From contig AP014719.1 of assembly GCA_001549895.1 (NCBI GenBank), positions 2,108,001-2,172,000 of the forward strand: DNA of 64,000 bases. The letters are read 5' to 3'. Shown piece by piece: positions 41,320-50,395 of this stretch (position 1 is its first letter; the number at the start of each line of letters is the position of its first letter). The stretch comes from Arthrobacter sp. Hiyo8. Its GTDB lineage: Bacteria > Actinomycetota > Actinomycetes > Actinomycetales > Micrococcaceae. The notes under the pieces are model-generated. The model was not told the DNA's origin. It worked only from the letters and a program-made list of their open reading frames with translations, and searched no databases. The translations under genes and the position numbers were made by a program.

Positions 41320-41789
41320 TGGAGTGGCTCCCTTTCCGATAATGCGCCTCTTGTTCCGGCTTTGACGGGCGGAGCAACGTAGACGTCGTTGATCTCAACG
41401 TTGACCTCAATGACCTCCAGGCCCACCAACGATTCGACGGCACGATAGACGGCCGCGCGGACCTGGTTCGCGACATCATGCAAAGGGTATCCGTAGACGG
41501 CCACAAGATTGAGGTCCACGGCCACTTGGGTTTCTCCGACCTCAGCGCGGACGCCTGCGGCGTGGTCCTGGCTACCAACGGCATCGCGGATGGCTCCGAG
41601 GGCGCGCGAAGGAGCCGAGCCGAGGGAATAGACGCCTGGAACAGCCCTGGCGGCAATGCCGGCAACCTTGGCGACAGCGGAATCCGAGATCACTGTGCGG
41701 CCACTTCCTGCCACCGTTTGCCGGTCCTCGGATACCGGAGCCCCAACGGCTTCCGGTTCAGGCGCGGTGTAGCTTTCCTGCTGGTCCAT
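41316..41789 (-). CDS. Asp23/Gls24-family envelope-stress protein
   Basis: 157 residues, frame intact, first gene of the operon. A disordered N-terminus (residues 1-28) precedes a canonical Asp23 domain: RTVISDSAVAKVAGIAARAVPGVYSLG, EVGETQVAVDLNLVAVYGYPLHDVANQVRAAVYRAVESLVGLEVIEVNVEINDVYV. The Gram-positive relative forms a membrane-bound stress layer with AmaP. The IS1249-like element begins about 112 bp upstream of the start, so the native promoter may be separated from its own upstream sequences. Confidence 0.88.
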   Translation of the reverse strand: MDQQESYTAPEPEAVGAPVSEDRQTVAGSGRTVISDSAVAKVAGIAARAVPGVYSLGSAPSRALGAIRDAVGSQDHAAGVRAEVGETQVAVDLNLVAVYGYPLHDVANQVRAAVYRAVESLVGLEVIEVNVEINDVYVAPPVKAGTRGALSEREPLQ

Positions 41790-41901
41790 TTAGCCCTCCC
41801 CTTCTCTTGAGTACCACCCTAGCGCTTGGCCAAGACAAGGCGGAGACAAGCCGGCCGTCGCCATGAGATTCTGCTGGATCATTGCCGTAAATGGCGCACG
41901 C

Positions 41902-43192
41902 GGGGTTATAGGACAAAACGTGTGTATGGATTGTGCCTGCTTCCCAGTGTTGGCGGGCGAATTTCGGGGTAGCTAAGCTTTGGAAGCTTAGGGTGGCTGG
42001 GGTGCTTGCATATCTCTGGAATGTCTGGTCTGCGGTCAGGCGCTGGTACGGAACGGGAAAACGGCCGCGGGTAAGCAGCGCTACCGGTGCCTGGAATGCG
42101 GGGCGAGCCGCTCGGGTGAACGCCCGGATGTGAGCCGGCGTGCGGAGCTGGGTGCGTTTCTGGGCTGGCTGCTGGGTACCGGCGGCCAAGCGCTGGTTGA
42201 CTCGTTCGGTACGGCCCGGTCCTTCCGGCGCCGCACGGCGTGGTGCTGGAATATTGCCCCCGCGATTCCGGCCACGGGCGAGATCCATGACCAGGTCCAG
42301 ATCGACGGGATCTACGTCGGCTCGTGGTGCTGCCTGATCGCGATCGCCGGTGAGCATGTGATCGGCTGGCAGTGGTGCGACACCGAGAAGAAGGCCGCGT
42401 GGGCGGCGTTGCTTGGACGTTTTCCGGCTCCGCGGGTGGTGATCACCGACGGTGGTTCCGGGATCGCCGCCGCGCTCTCTGACTGCTGGTCGGATACCGC
42501 CATTCAGCGCTGCCTGGTCCATGTCCAGCGCAACGTGCGCACCTACCTGACCAGCAGGCCCAGGACCGAGGCCGGCAAAGCTCTCCTGCGCCTTGGCCGG
42601 GCCCTGACACGGATCAGCACACCCGCGCAGGCCGCGGCGTGGCTCGGCCACCTCAATGACTGGTACCAGAACCACGGGCAACTGGTCCGGCCCGGACTTA
42701 CCGCACCGCAGCCTCCCCGGCACCGGCGTGGGTGCGGGCGAATCAGGCCTGGTGGTTTACCCATGACCGGCTCCGGAAGGCCTATCGCCTCTTGGAGCGG
42801 CTCAGCCAAGCAGGGAGCCTGTTCACCTACCTGCGTACCGAGTTCACAGGACTCGATATCGCGGCCACGACAAACCGGATCGAAGGCGGCACGAACGCGC
42901 AGCTGCGCCTGATTCTGCGGGCCCACCGCGGGATGAGCGAAGAGCACCAGAAGCGGGCCATCGAGTGGTACCTCTATCTCCACAGCGAAACTCCGGACCA
43001 GCCCGCCCAGCTCATCCGCCCCGAGCAATACACACCCACACGCCCGGCGGCCCAAACCGCCGTCGAGCAGCCACACGGACCCGAGGAATACGGCAACACA
43101 GCCACCGCAGAGGAAGGCCTCTGGGCCCGCAAAGGTTGGGCAGGACGCACGTGACACGCGCGGGATTTACACACGTTTTGTCCTATAACCCC
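41902..43192. mobile_element. IS1249-like insertion sequence (IS256 group)
   Basis: 1291 bp bounded by 25-bp perfect inverted repeats, 41902-41926 and 43168-43192 (they extend to 27 bp if the next two bases are counted). It carries one transposase gene. The hexamer GCACGC directly flanks both ends (41896-41901 and 43193-43198), a possible short target duplication, though IS256-type elements usually give 8-9 bp. It lies between the Asp23 operon head and the tRNA cluster. Confidence 0.87.
42002..43154 (+). CDS. IS1249-type transposase, frame broken
   Basis: DDE transposase. An N-terminal zinc ribbon (CLVC then CLEC spaced by KTAAGKQRYR) is followed by a domain with the catalytic Asp residues in QVQIDGIYVGSWC and RVVITDGGSGIAAAL, CLVHVQRNVRTYL, and after a break near 42735 the C-terminal part WFTHDRLRKAYRLLERL and AATTNRIEGGTNAQLRLILRAHRGM with the catalytic Glu in RIEGG. 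The start is not resolved: GTG at 42002 gives VLAYL and needs one base restored before the zinc ribbon, and the ribbon frame itself has no start after the stop at 41989. About 385 residues if repaired. Confidence 0.85.
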
Positions 43193-43270
43193 GCACGCGC
43201 GCCGAAATGTCCGCCTTTTAGGCAGAAATCGAATAACCCCAGGCATTTCCATCGCAGCTTAAATGAAGAA

Positions 43271-43298
43271 AAGCGCCAGTTCCGAAGAACTGACGCTT
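43271..43298 (-). terminator. Terminator after the tRNA cluster
   Basis: 12-bp stem 43271-43282 / 43287-43298 with one G-T wobble and loop cgaa. On the minus strand it follows tRNA-Phe and runs into a T-rich stretch (ttttcttcattt), the full form of a factor-independent terminator. Confidence 0.82.
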
Positions 43299-43303
43299 CC
43301 CAG

Positions 43304-43379
43304 TGGTGGCTCCGACCGGCGTCGATCCGGTGACCTTTCGATTTTCAGTCGAACGCTCTACCAACTGAGCTACAGAGCC
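43304..43379 (-). tRNA. tRNA-Phe (GAA)
   Basis: Minus-strand cloverleaf with anticodon GAA in loop CTGAAAA, D-loop AGCTCAGTTGGTAGAGC, T-loop GGATCGACGCC and acceptor GGCTCTG pairing CGGAGCC. CCA is encoded (43304-43306). Last of three tRNA genes in one unit. Confidence 0.96.
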
Positions 43380-43400
43380 TTAGGTGACAATGTCACCATG

Positions 43401-43424
43401 ATTGCCGGAACTTCTTCCGGCAAT
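43401..43424 (-). other. Hairpin in the tRNA-Asp/tRNA-Phe spacer
   Basis: Perfect 10-bp stem 43401-43410 / 43415-43424 with a 4-nt loop. A smaller one (ggtgacaatgtcacc) sits at 43383-43397. Spacers between tRNAs often carry processing structures; no T-run follows, so it is not a clear terminator. Confidence 0.6.
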
Positions 43425-43429
43425 CAGAG

Positions 43430-43503
43430 CGACCCTGACGGGACTTGAACCCGCGACCTCCGCCGTGACAGGGCGGCGCGCTAACCAACTGCGCTACAGG
43501 GCC
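43430..43503 (-). tRNA. tRNA-Asp (GTC)
   Basis: Anticodon GTC in loop CTGTCAC; acceptor GGCCCTG pairs CAGGGTC with one G-T pair; D-loop AGCGCAGTTGGTTAGCGC; T-loop GGGTTCAAGTCCC. CCA not encoded. Lies between tRNA-Glu and tRNA-Phe. Confidence 0.95.
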
Positions 43504-43602
43504 TTGCTTGCAGTATCTCTACTACGATTGCGGTATCTCTACCGCTTTTTTCAAGGCTTCCAGCCTACCAGACTTTTCAGCCCGGCTTGACCAGTTCCTT
43601 GC

Positions 43603-43675
43603 GTACCCCAACGGGATTCGAACCCGTGCCGCCGCCGTGAAAGGGCGGTGTCCTAGGCCGCTAGACGATGGGGCC
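43603..43675 (-). tRNA. tRNA-Glu (TTC), acceptor stem one pair short
   Basis: Anticodon TTC in loop CTTTCAC; D-arm and T-arm (GGGTTCGAATCCC) are standard for Glu. The acceptor pairs CCCC with GGGG only: the seventh pair is missing and the outer bases mispair. As actinobacterial tRNA-Glu usually has CCCCC/GGGGG here, one base may be lost from each run, in line with the deletions elsewhere. First of the Glu-Asp-Phe cluster. Confidence 0.9.
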
Positions 43676-43949
43676 TGGAACAATCCGAATTCGCGACGGT
43701 CAACAACGCTATGCGTTTACCGCTTCTCGCTCGTCCGAACTGGACTCTAAAACTTTAGAGCATACTCAGGGATATTCCCAAATCGCGCAGCGTGGAACGC
43801 AAACGGGGTCTCAAACCAGGACGCAATCCGGACGCAGTGCCAGTCTCAAGCCACCGCTCAAGACCGCCGTGCCAGGGTTGGCGGTTTCTTGTTGAAAGAC
43901 GTCCGAATTCCGCCAGTCCGTCCAGCTGCTCCCGGGCTAGATTGGCACC

Positions 43950-44873
43950 ATGGCCACAAGCACACCAGTCTCTCCGGCGACCACACCCTCCCGGACCATC
44001 AGTAAGCTCGGCATTGCCGCCGTCATCGTCACCGTTGTCCTCTGGGCGTCCGCCTTCGTGGGCATCCGCGCAGTGGGACCCAGCTTCTCCCCGGGCTCCC
44101 TGACGCTCGGACGGCTGGTGGTTGCCGCCGTCGCGCTCGGCATTGTCGCCCTGCCTAGGCTCAAGCGCTGGCCCAAAGGACGCGAATGGCTGCCCATCCT
44201 CGCCTACGGCGTCATGTGGTTCGCAGGTTACAACCTCGCCCTGAACGCCGCCGAGCACATGCTCGATGCCGGAACCAGCGCCATGCTCATCAACGTCTCG
44301 CCGATCCTGATCGCCGTCCTGGCCGGCGTGATCCTGAAAGAAGGCTTTCCGCGCTGGCTGATCATCGGCAGCCTCGTGGCGTTCGGCGGCGTTGCGCTGA
44401 TCGCGCTCGGTTCGGGACAGCGCTCGACGGCGGATGTCGCCGGAGTGCTGTTGTGCCTCCTTGCCGCTGTGCTCGCCGCGGTGAGCGTGATTGTCCAGAA
44501 GCCCGTGCTGCGCACCTTCTCCGCTGCACAGGCCACCTGGTTTGGCATCATGGTGGGCGCCGTGTGCTGCCTGCCGTGGGCCGGCCAACTAGTGGCCGAA
44601 GTGCAGGCCGCACCCCTTCCGGCCACCCTCGGCTTGGTGTATCTCGGAATTTTCCCCACCGCCATCGCTTTCACCACATGGGCCTACGCACTGTCCCTCA
44701 TCGAGGCCGGGAAACTCGCCGCCACGACGTACCTGGTTCCGGGCACCACGATCCTGATTTCCTGGGCGGTCCTCAAGGAAATCCCCACCATCTGGGGCCT
44801 TGTGGGCGGCGTCATCTGCCTTGTGGGCGTCGGGTTGACGCGGCGCCGTTCCCGCGGGATCACCCCCCGCTAA
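43950..44873 (+). CDS. EamA/DMT-family transporter
   Basis: 307 residues, frame intact, ten hydrophobic segments in two five-helix repeats. Starts with a Thr/Ser-rich tail and LGIAAVIVTVVLWASAFVGIRAVGPSFSPGSLTLGRLV, the first EamA signature; second half has TFSAAQATWFGIMVGAVCCLPWAG and FPTAIAFTTWAYALSLIEAGKLAATTYLVPGTTILISWAVLKEIPT. Exports small metabolites or amino-acid-like compounds in known cases; substrate unknown here. It converges on the sugar-kinase gene. Confidence 0.92.
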   Translation: MATSTPVSPATTPSRTISKLGIAAVIVTVVLWASAFVGIRAVGPSFSPGSLTLGRLVVAAVALGIVALPRLKRWPKGREWLPILAYGVMWFAGYNLALNAAEHMLDAGTSAMLINVSPILIAVLAGVILKEGFPRWLIIGSLVAFGGVALIALGSGQRSTADVAGVLLCLLAAVLAAVSVIVQKPVLRTFSAAQATWFGIMVGAVCCLPWAGQLVAEVQAAPLPATLGLVYLGIFPTAIAFTTWAYALSLIEAGKLAATTYLVPGTTILISWAVLKEIPTIWGLVGGVICLVGVGLTRRRSRGITPR

Positions 44874-44930
44874 GAAGCCGGGCGGCCCGGCGCCAAGGTG
44901 CGCCGCACCGCCGTCGCACCTCCGCCGCGG

Positions 44931-45850
44931 CTACCTTGCCATCCCGGCGAGAAGCTCGCGGTGCGTGGGCGGATTGGCTCCCGGGCGCCCCACGGTAATG
45001 GACGCGGCCATGGAGGCGGTCTGTCCGATGCGTTCGAGAACCGTGGGCGCGAGCCCTTGGCTACCGCGCAGCAGCAGCCCGAGGATCAGCGCAGACATGT
45101 AGGAATCGCCGGCGCCAATGGTGTCCGCCACCACCGAGGTCACCGCCGGAACCGTCAACTGGGTGTGCGGCGTCGCCATCAAGGAACCCTGGGCACCTCG
45201 GGTGACGACGGCCAGGCCCGCACCGAGGCCCAGGATGTGTGTGGCAGTCTCTTCCAGGGACTTGCCGGGGTAGAGCCAGAACGCGTCGTCGTCGCTGAGC
45301 TTCACCACGCTGGTCAGCGGTACGAGCTCCTCGAAAATGCGGAGGGCCTCGCTGTGGCTGCCCAGGAGGTCGGTGCGGATGTTGGGGTCGTAGGTGACGA
45401 TGCACCCGCCCTGGGCCTGCTCCAGGAGCGTCCTGACGTTGGCCGCGCCGGGCTCGAGGAACGTGGCGATCGAGCCCGTGTGGAGCACCTTTGGCGCGTA
45501 AGGGAGTGCGGCGGGGCCAGGTTCCACTCGATGTCGAAGGTGTACTTGGCCGAACCGTCCGCGGCAATCTCCGCAGTCGCCGTCGCGGTCTTCGCGAGCG
45601 ATTGCGAGCCCGGAAGGACAACCACACCGGCGCTTGCCAGGTGGGCCGCGATGGACTCGCCCCGGGAGTCGCGCCCGACGGCGGTCAGCAGCCCTGCTTT
45701 CACATCGAGCCGCCCGAGGCCGTAGGCGACATTCGCAGGCGAGCCGCCCGGGTATTCGGTCTGGCCTCCAGGCGAGTTGACGATGTCGATGAGCGCTTCG
45801 CCGACCACGACGACGTCGAGCGGCTCGGACGCAAGGTGCGAGTGGTTCAT
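44931..45850 (-). CDS. PfkB-family sugar kinase (fructokinase-like), frame broken once
   Basis: Ribokinase-family kinase. N-terminal VVVGEALIDIVNSPGG, then GGSPANVAYGLGRLDVKAGLLTAVGRDSRGE, the PfkB signature 1; C-terminal ADTIGAGDSYMSALILGLLL with the catalytic Asp is signature 2. One base is missing near 45520. About 306 residues. The gene follows the LacI gene by 48 nt on the same strand, so repressor and kinase likely form an autoregulated unit; sugar probably fructose or similar. Confidence 0.88.
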
Positions 45851-45898
45851 GCGTTTCCTGTTCCTTGGTTGGGGAGTTTCACTGGCTGCTCGTGAATT

Positions 45899-46951
45899 TC
45901 AGGGGCTAATGGTGGTTTTCGGAGGCGCCGCCACGGAATGGCGTTCGACCAGGGGACATTCAAAGTATTCGGTACTGCCATCACGTTCCGCGCCGGCCAG
46001 CAGCAGTTCGATGGCGCGCCGGCCCATCTCAAGGAAAGGCAGTTCCAGCGTGGTCAGTCCGGGCCGCAAGTGCGGGGCAAGCGTTTCCTGGTTGTCGAAA
46101 CCCACCAGCGACACATCGCGCGGGATCGATAATCCGAGTTGGGCCAGCGCCTGGTAGCTGCCCCAGGCGGTGCGGTCGTTGGCGCAGAAGATGGCAGTGG
46201 GTGGCTGAGGACCGGTCATGAGCGCCAGGGCATTCTCGAATCCGCCGGATTCATGCCCGTCGCCGATCTTGTGGAGCAGGGGGTCGGCGTCGAGGCCGGC
46301 CTCCTTGAGTGCCCGGAGATAGCCCGCATGGCGTCCGACGGCGGCAGGCAGCTCGCCGTCCACCGCGCCGATGTTGATCATCGCGATATGCCGGTGACCC
46401 GCGTCCACCAGGCGTTTGGTGGCGGTGTAGCCGCCCAGCTCCTCTTGCGGGGCGATGCTCGGGAACCGCCCGGACCGGTCGCGCGAATTGAGCACGACGG
46501 CGGGCACCTCGGCCAGGACGTCTGGTACGTCAAGGACCCGGTGGTACATGGCGGCGTAGACCACTCCGGCCACCTTGTAGGACAGCATGGTCTCCAGCGA
46601 AGCGGCCTCGAGGGCCTTGTCGCCACCGGTGTTGACGGTCAGGAGGAGCAGTCCGGCCTCCCAAGCCCGGGCTTGGGCGCCCTCGATGATCTTGCCCGCG
46701 AATGGCGCCGTGGCCACGAAGTCGCCGACGAAGCCGATCATCCCGGCAACGCCGTCGCGGAGCACTTTGGCGTGGGCGTTGGTCCGATACCCCAGTTCGT
46801 TGGCGGCGGCATGGACCCGGCGTCGGGTTTCCTCAGAGAACCTGGTTCCTGCGGCGTCATTGAGCACCAAGGAAACCGTGGCCTGGGAAACACCGGCAGC
46901 GGCAGCGACGTCGTTCATCGTCGTGCCTGAGCGGCTGCCGGGGCGGGTCAT
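45899..46951 (-). CDS. LacI-family regulator upstream of a sugar kinase
   Basis: 350 residues, frame intact. HTH MNDVAAAAGVSQATVSLVLND, hinge around SEETRRRVHAAANELGYRTNAHAK, effector domain with MIGFVGDFVATAPFAGKIIEGAQ, AIFCANDRTAWGSYQALAQLG and SLVGFDNQETLAPHLRPGLTTLELP. Probably represses itself and the kinase behind it. Confidence 0.92.
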   Translation of the reverse strand: MTRPGSRSGTTMNDVAAAAGVSQATVSLVLNDAAGTRFSEETRRRVHAAANELGYRTNAHAKVLRDGVAGMIGFVGDFVATAPFAGKIIEGAQARAWEAGLLLLTVNTGGDKALEAASLETMLSYKVAGVVYAAMYHRVLDVPDVLAEVPAVVLNSRDRSGRFPSIAPQEELGGYTATKRLVDAGHRHIAMINIGAVDGELPAAVGRHAGYLRALKEAGLDADPLLHKIGDGHESGGFENALALMTGPQPPTAIFCANDRTAWGSYQALAQLGLSIPRDVSLVGFDNQETLAPHLRPGLTTLELPFLEMGRRAIELLLAGAERDGSTEYFECPLVERHSVAAPPKTTISP

Positions 46952-47028
46952 GGGCTGGCCTGTCTACTGGGAACTCCGGGGTGCTTGTCACAGGATCCGC
47001 ACGACTGGCTGGGCTTAACCTGGGGCTG

Positions 47029-47044
47029 GGTTATACGAATTACC
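47029..47044. promoter_or_regulatory. Possible LacI-type operator, GGTTATACGAATTACC
   Basis: 16-bp imperfect palindrome (12 of 16 positions) centred on CG, 78 bp upstream of the LacI start and 68 bp upstream of the divergent metallopeptidase. Form and place fit autoregulation; the weaker symmetry keeps confidence low. Confidence 0.4.
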
Positions 47045-47111
47045 AGCCCGGAAAACTGTAGCTGTCATCACATCCGGCGTCAACGACCGCGCCGCGGACT
47101 AGAGTCGGATC

Positions 47112-47619
47112 ATGCCCGCGAATTTACCTCCCGGCCTGCCGATTGTTCCCGACGGCGATGCCCCTGGCGGCCAGCGCATTTCCTCTCCGCTCCCCGGCCC
47201 CGGATCCGGGGTCCCGGATTGGCGCTGACGCCGCGGCGGCCAGTACCGTTCCGTTCAGTATGTCGCCGGAAGACTTCGAGGCAGCCGTCAGCGATGCATT
47301 GCTCCTCATCCCGGACAAAGCTGCCCGGGCCATGGACAACGTGGCCATCTTCATCGAGGACGACTACACCCCGCAGCCTGGAGACGAACCGGACACCGTA
47401 CTCCTGGGCCTGTATGAGGGCGTGCCGTTGACGGAACGGGACTCTTGGTGGGATGCCGGTTCCCTCCCGGACCGGATCACCATTTTCCGTCAGCCGATCC
47501 TGGATATCTGCGGATCCCGCCAGGAAGTAATCGACGAAGTGGCCATCACGGTGATCCATGAGATCGCCCACCACTTCGGCATCGGCGACGACCGTTTGCA
47601 CGAACTCGGCTGGGGATAG
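47112..47619 (+). CDS. Zinc metallopeptidase-like protein (HExxH), frame broken once
   Basis: Small zincin-like protein of the actinobacterial metallopeptidase (DUF1025-type) family. The C-terminal part has DKAARAMDNVAIFIEDDYTPQPGDEPDTVLLGLYEGVPLTERDS and VITVIHEIAHHFGIGDDRLHELGWG, with the HEIAHH zinc motif and a third acidic ligand region. The ATG at 47112 gives a Pro/Gly-rich tail in another frame; the join near 47220 needs two bases added or one removed. The core could also start later (around 47260). Divergent from the LacI gene; 3' end reaches the end of the convergent PEP-synthase-like gene. Confidence 0.68.
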
Positions 47620-50356
47620 GCTGGAAAGCCACCGTCCCGCGGCGCCATCCACCGTGATCGTCTGTCCTGTGCTGATCCGGGACGTGGCATCCGGGACGCC
47701 CACGATTGCCGGAATCCCGTACTCACGAGCCACGACGGCGCCATGCGAGTTGGGACCGCCCATCTCCATCACGAGTCCCCGGCGGTCAGGAAGAGGGGCG
47801 TCCAGCCGGGATCCGTCGAGGGCGCCACCAGGATTTCTCCGGGTTCAAGATGCGCGCCCACCGGGTCCATGATCACCCTTGCCACCGCCGTCACGGTTCC
47901 CGCCGAAGCCGGGTTCCCAACAGCATGCCGTCCGACGCCGGTGCCCCCGTCGCGCCGCTCAGGAGACCGGCTGGCAGCGCTTCCGGCTCGGTGCCGTCGG
48001 AGAGCAGCACGCGTGGCACGTGGCGGCGCTTGAGTTCAAGCTCATAGGCTTCGCGGCGCTGCGCCACGAGCTCGTGGAGATCCTTGCCGTCCAAGCCGTG
48101 GCGGGCGTCGTTGAAATCCAGGAAGAAGACGTCGCTGGCATCGTCGATGATTCCCGCTTCCGCCAAGGCCTCCCCTGCTTCCGCAACCTGTGCTCGGACC
48201 GCGGCGAAGCCTCGCACGAGGTGGTACTTGGGAAGTTCACGGAGCCCGGCAAACATGCGTGTCCGTTCGAGTGCCATTTTCACGATCCTGGCGTGGAGCG
48301 GACTCTTGGACCGCGCACGGCCACCAGCACGGCGGCTTGTTCCTCGGCGTCGCGGGCTGCATTTTCGAACTGTTTGTCCGGCGCCAGGCGGGGATCGTCG
48401 AGGCGAAGGTAATTGACCAGGACTCCGATGATGTGGGTGGGGTCGTCGGACCAGCGGGGCATGCCCAGGTCGATTTCCGCGATGGCCCGGTGCCCGTAGT
48501 CGCGCAGGAACGAGGCCAATCCCGATTGCGCGACGACCGGCAGCTTGCCATCGCGGTAGCTCTCCGCGAGTTCAGCGGGATCGCCACCGGTAAACGCCAC
48601 TGCGGAAGCGGGATCGTCACGGATACTGGCCGAGAGCCGCCACAGCGCAAGGTCCATTTCGGTGGTGACGTTGTTGGGCAGGCCGCGGATGATGGTTTGG
48701 AGCTCACCCCAGGAAGCCTGTTCTCCAAGCAGCTTCCGTACCAGCCCCATCATCGCGAAGCCGAGCGCTACCGGGGGAAGGATATTGGGCAGTATGGGGA
48801 ACAATTCCGTGCGCAGTATCCGCTCGGCGTGGTCCAGTTTTTCACGAGGGGTGGCACCGGCGGGGAATTCATGCGTGGCCTTCAGGTTCCCGTCCAGCTG
48901 TTCCACCTTGCCAAGGGCAACGTCCGGCCGAAAGAGAGCACGCAGCAGCGTCTCCGGAAGGTGGAAGCGGAGCACGATCGGGCCAACGTGCCTGAGCAGT
49001 TTGAAAGGCGTCTTGCTGGTGACGGCGAAACGCGGGTCCTCGAACAGGGCACGCATGATGGACGCCGAACGTGCTTCCATGACGTCGAAAATCCTGGGCA
49101 CGATGGCGCGCCCGGCCCTGCTCCTGAGCACCGAAGTGAGGTCAAAATAGATCCGCTGCCCCGCCTCGTAGTAGGGCGAAGGCCCGTCCCGCGGTTCGGG
49201 AACCCGGAATCCCGCCGCGCCGGCCACCGAGGACCCCATGAGCCTGATGCCCGCGAGTCCCATGGGAGTGAGGGGGCGGGTGAGGCCTTGGGCGAGGCTG
49301 AAGCAAAGGTACGCGTGCGGACCGGGGACTGCTGGTTGCCGGGTCATTTGCGGGTAGAGCGTGGTGATGGGCGCGCTTGGGTGAGCCACAGTTTGCCGTC
49401 GCCGTCGATGGCCCATTCAGTGTCCTGCGGTGCTCCGTAGTGCTCCTCGACGCGCTGGCCGAGGACCGCGAGCGCCCTGATCTGGGAGTCGGCAAGGCAG
49501 GCGTCCCGCGCGGTTCCGTCTTCGGCCCGAGGCTCGGCGTCGAGCCTTTCGGTCCCGCCGCCGGGAACGGAGCGAATCACCAGCTTCCGGTCCCGATCCG
49601 CCGTTCCGTGATCCTGCCGGTGAGCGAATCCACCACAAAGTGGTCCGGATTCACGGCGCCGGAGACCACGGCCTCACCGAGCCCGGGATTGGCGTCGATG
49701 ACCGCCTCGCGGCGGCGCCCGGTCACCGGATTCGCGGTGAACAACACCCCCGCGGCCTCAGCGTCCACCATCCGTTGGACGACGACGGCGAGCGTCACCG
49801 TGGCGTGGTCGATCCCGTTGCTTGCCCGGTAGCTGACTGCCCGGTCCGTCCACAGGGAAGCCCAGCACTTCCGGACGGCCTGCAGGACGGCATCTGCCCC
49901 CACGACATTCAGGTAGGTGTCCTGCTGTCCCGCGAAACTGGCAAAGGGCAGGTCCTCGGCGGTGGCGGAGGACCTGACGGCCACAGGGACATCCGGGCCA
50001 AGCGCGGAGTAGGCCGAGCGAACGGCGCCTTCGACGTCGGCCGGGATCCCGGCGTCGAGCACTGTTTCCCTGGCGCGGGCCGCGAGGGAAGCGAGCCCCT
50101 CAAGGTCGCCGGGTTCCACGGCCTCAAGGCCACGGAGAATGTCCCGGACGGCTGGCTCGGGGCTTCCATCCGGCTGCAATGCGCGCCGGTAGGCCTCGGT
50201 GGTCAGGCAAAACCCGGGCGGGACCGGAAGTCCCGCCCAGATCAGCTCGCCGAGATTGGCCGCCTTGCCGCCGACCTCTGGAAGCATGGTTGCCCGGATC
50301 CGGCGCAGCTCGACGATCAAGCGCGATGCCTCCCTGGGCTCTGCGTGCTCCACCAT
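47620..50356 (-). CDS. PEP-synthase / rifampicin-phosphotransferase-like enzyme, frame broken four or more times
   Basis: Large phosphotransferase with an ATP-grasp domain at the N-terminus (MLPEVGGKAANLGELIWAGLPVPPGFCLTTEAY; VAVRSSATAEDLPFASFAGQQDTYLNV), a long middle domain (about residues 310-720), and a C-terminal swivelling His domain GGPNSHGAVVAREYGIPAIVG whose His carries phosphate. Size (about 910 residues) and layout resemble rifampicin phosphotransferase and related PEP-synthase homologues; the PEP-binding TIM barrel of true PpsA is not seen. Frame changes near 49585, 49380, 48290 and 47890, each one missing base. The exact 3' end near 47600 is unresolved and runs against the convergent peptidase. 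Reaction not certain. Confidence 0.7.
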
Positions 50357-50395
50357 TACCGTCTGCCTGCGTCCACCGGTCCTTGGGCTTGCCTG

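Noticed and set aside
44877..44891. GCCGGGCGGCCCGGC as terminator between EamA and sugar-kinase genes
   Set aside because: A 6-bp GC stem with a 3-nt loop is common by chance in this base composition and lacks a T-run.
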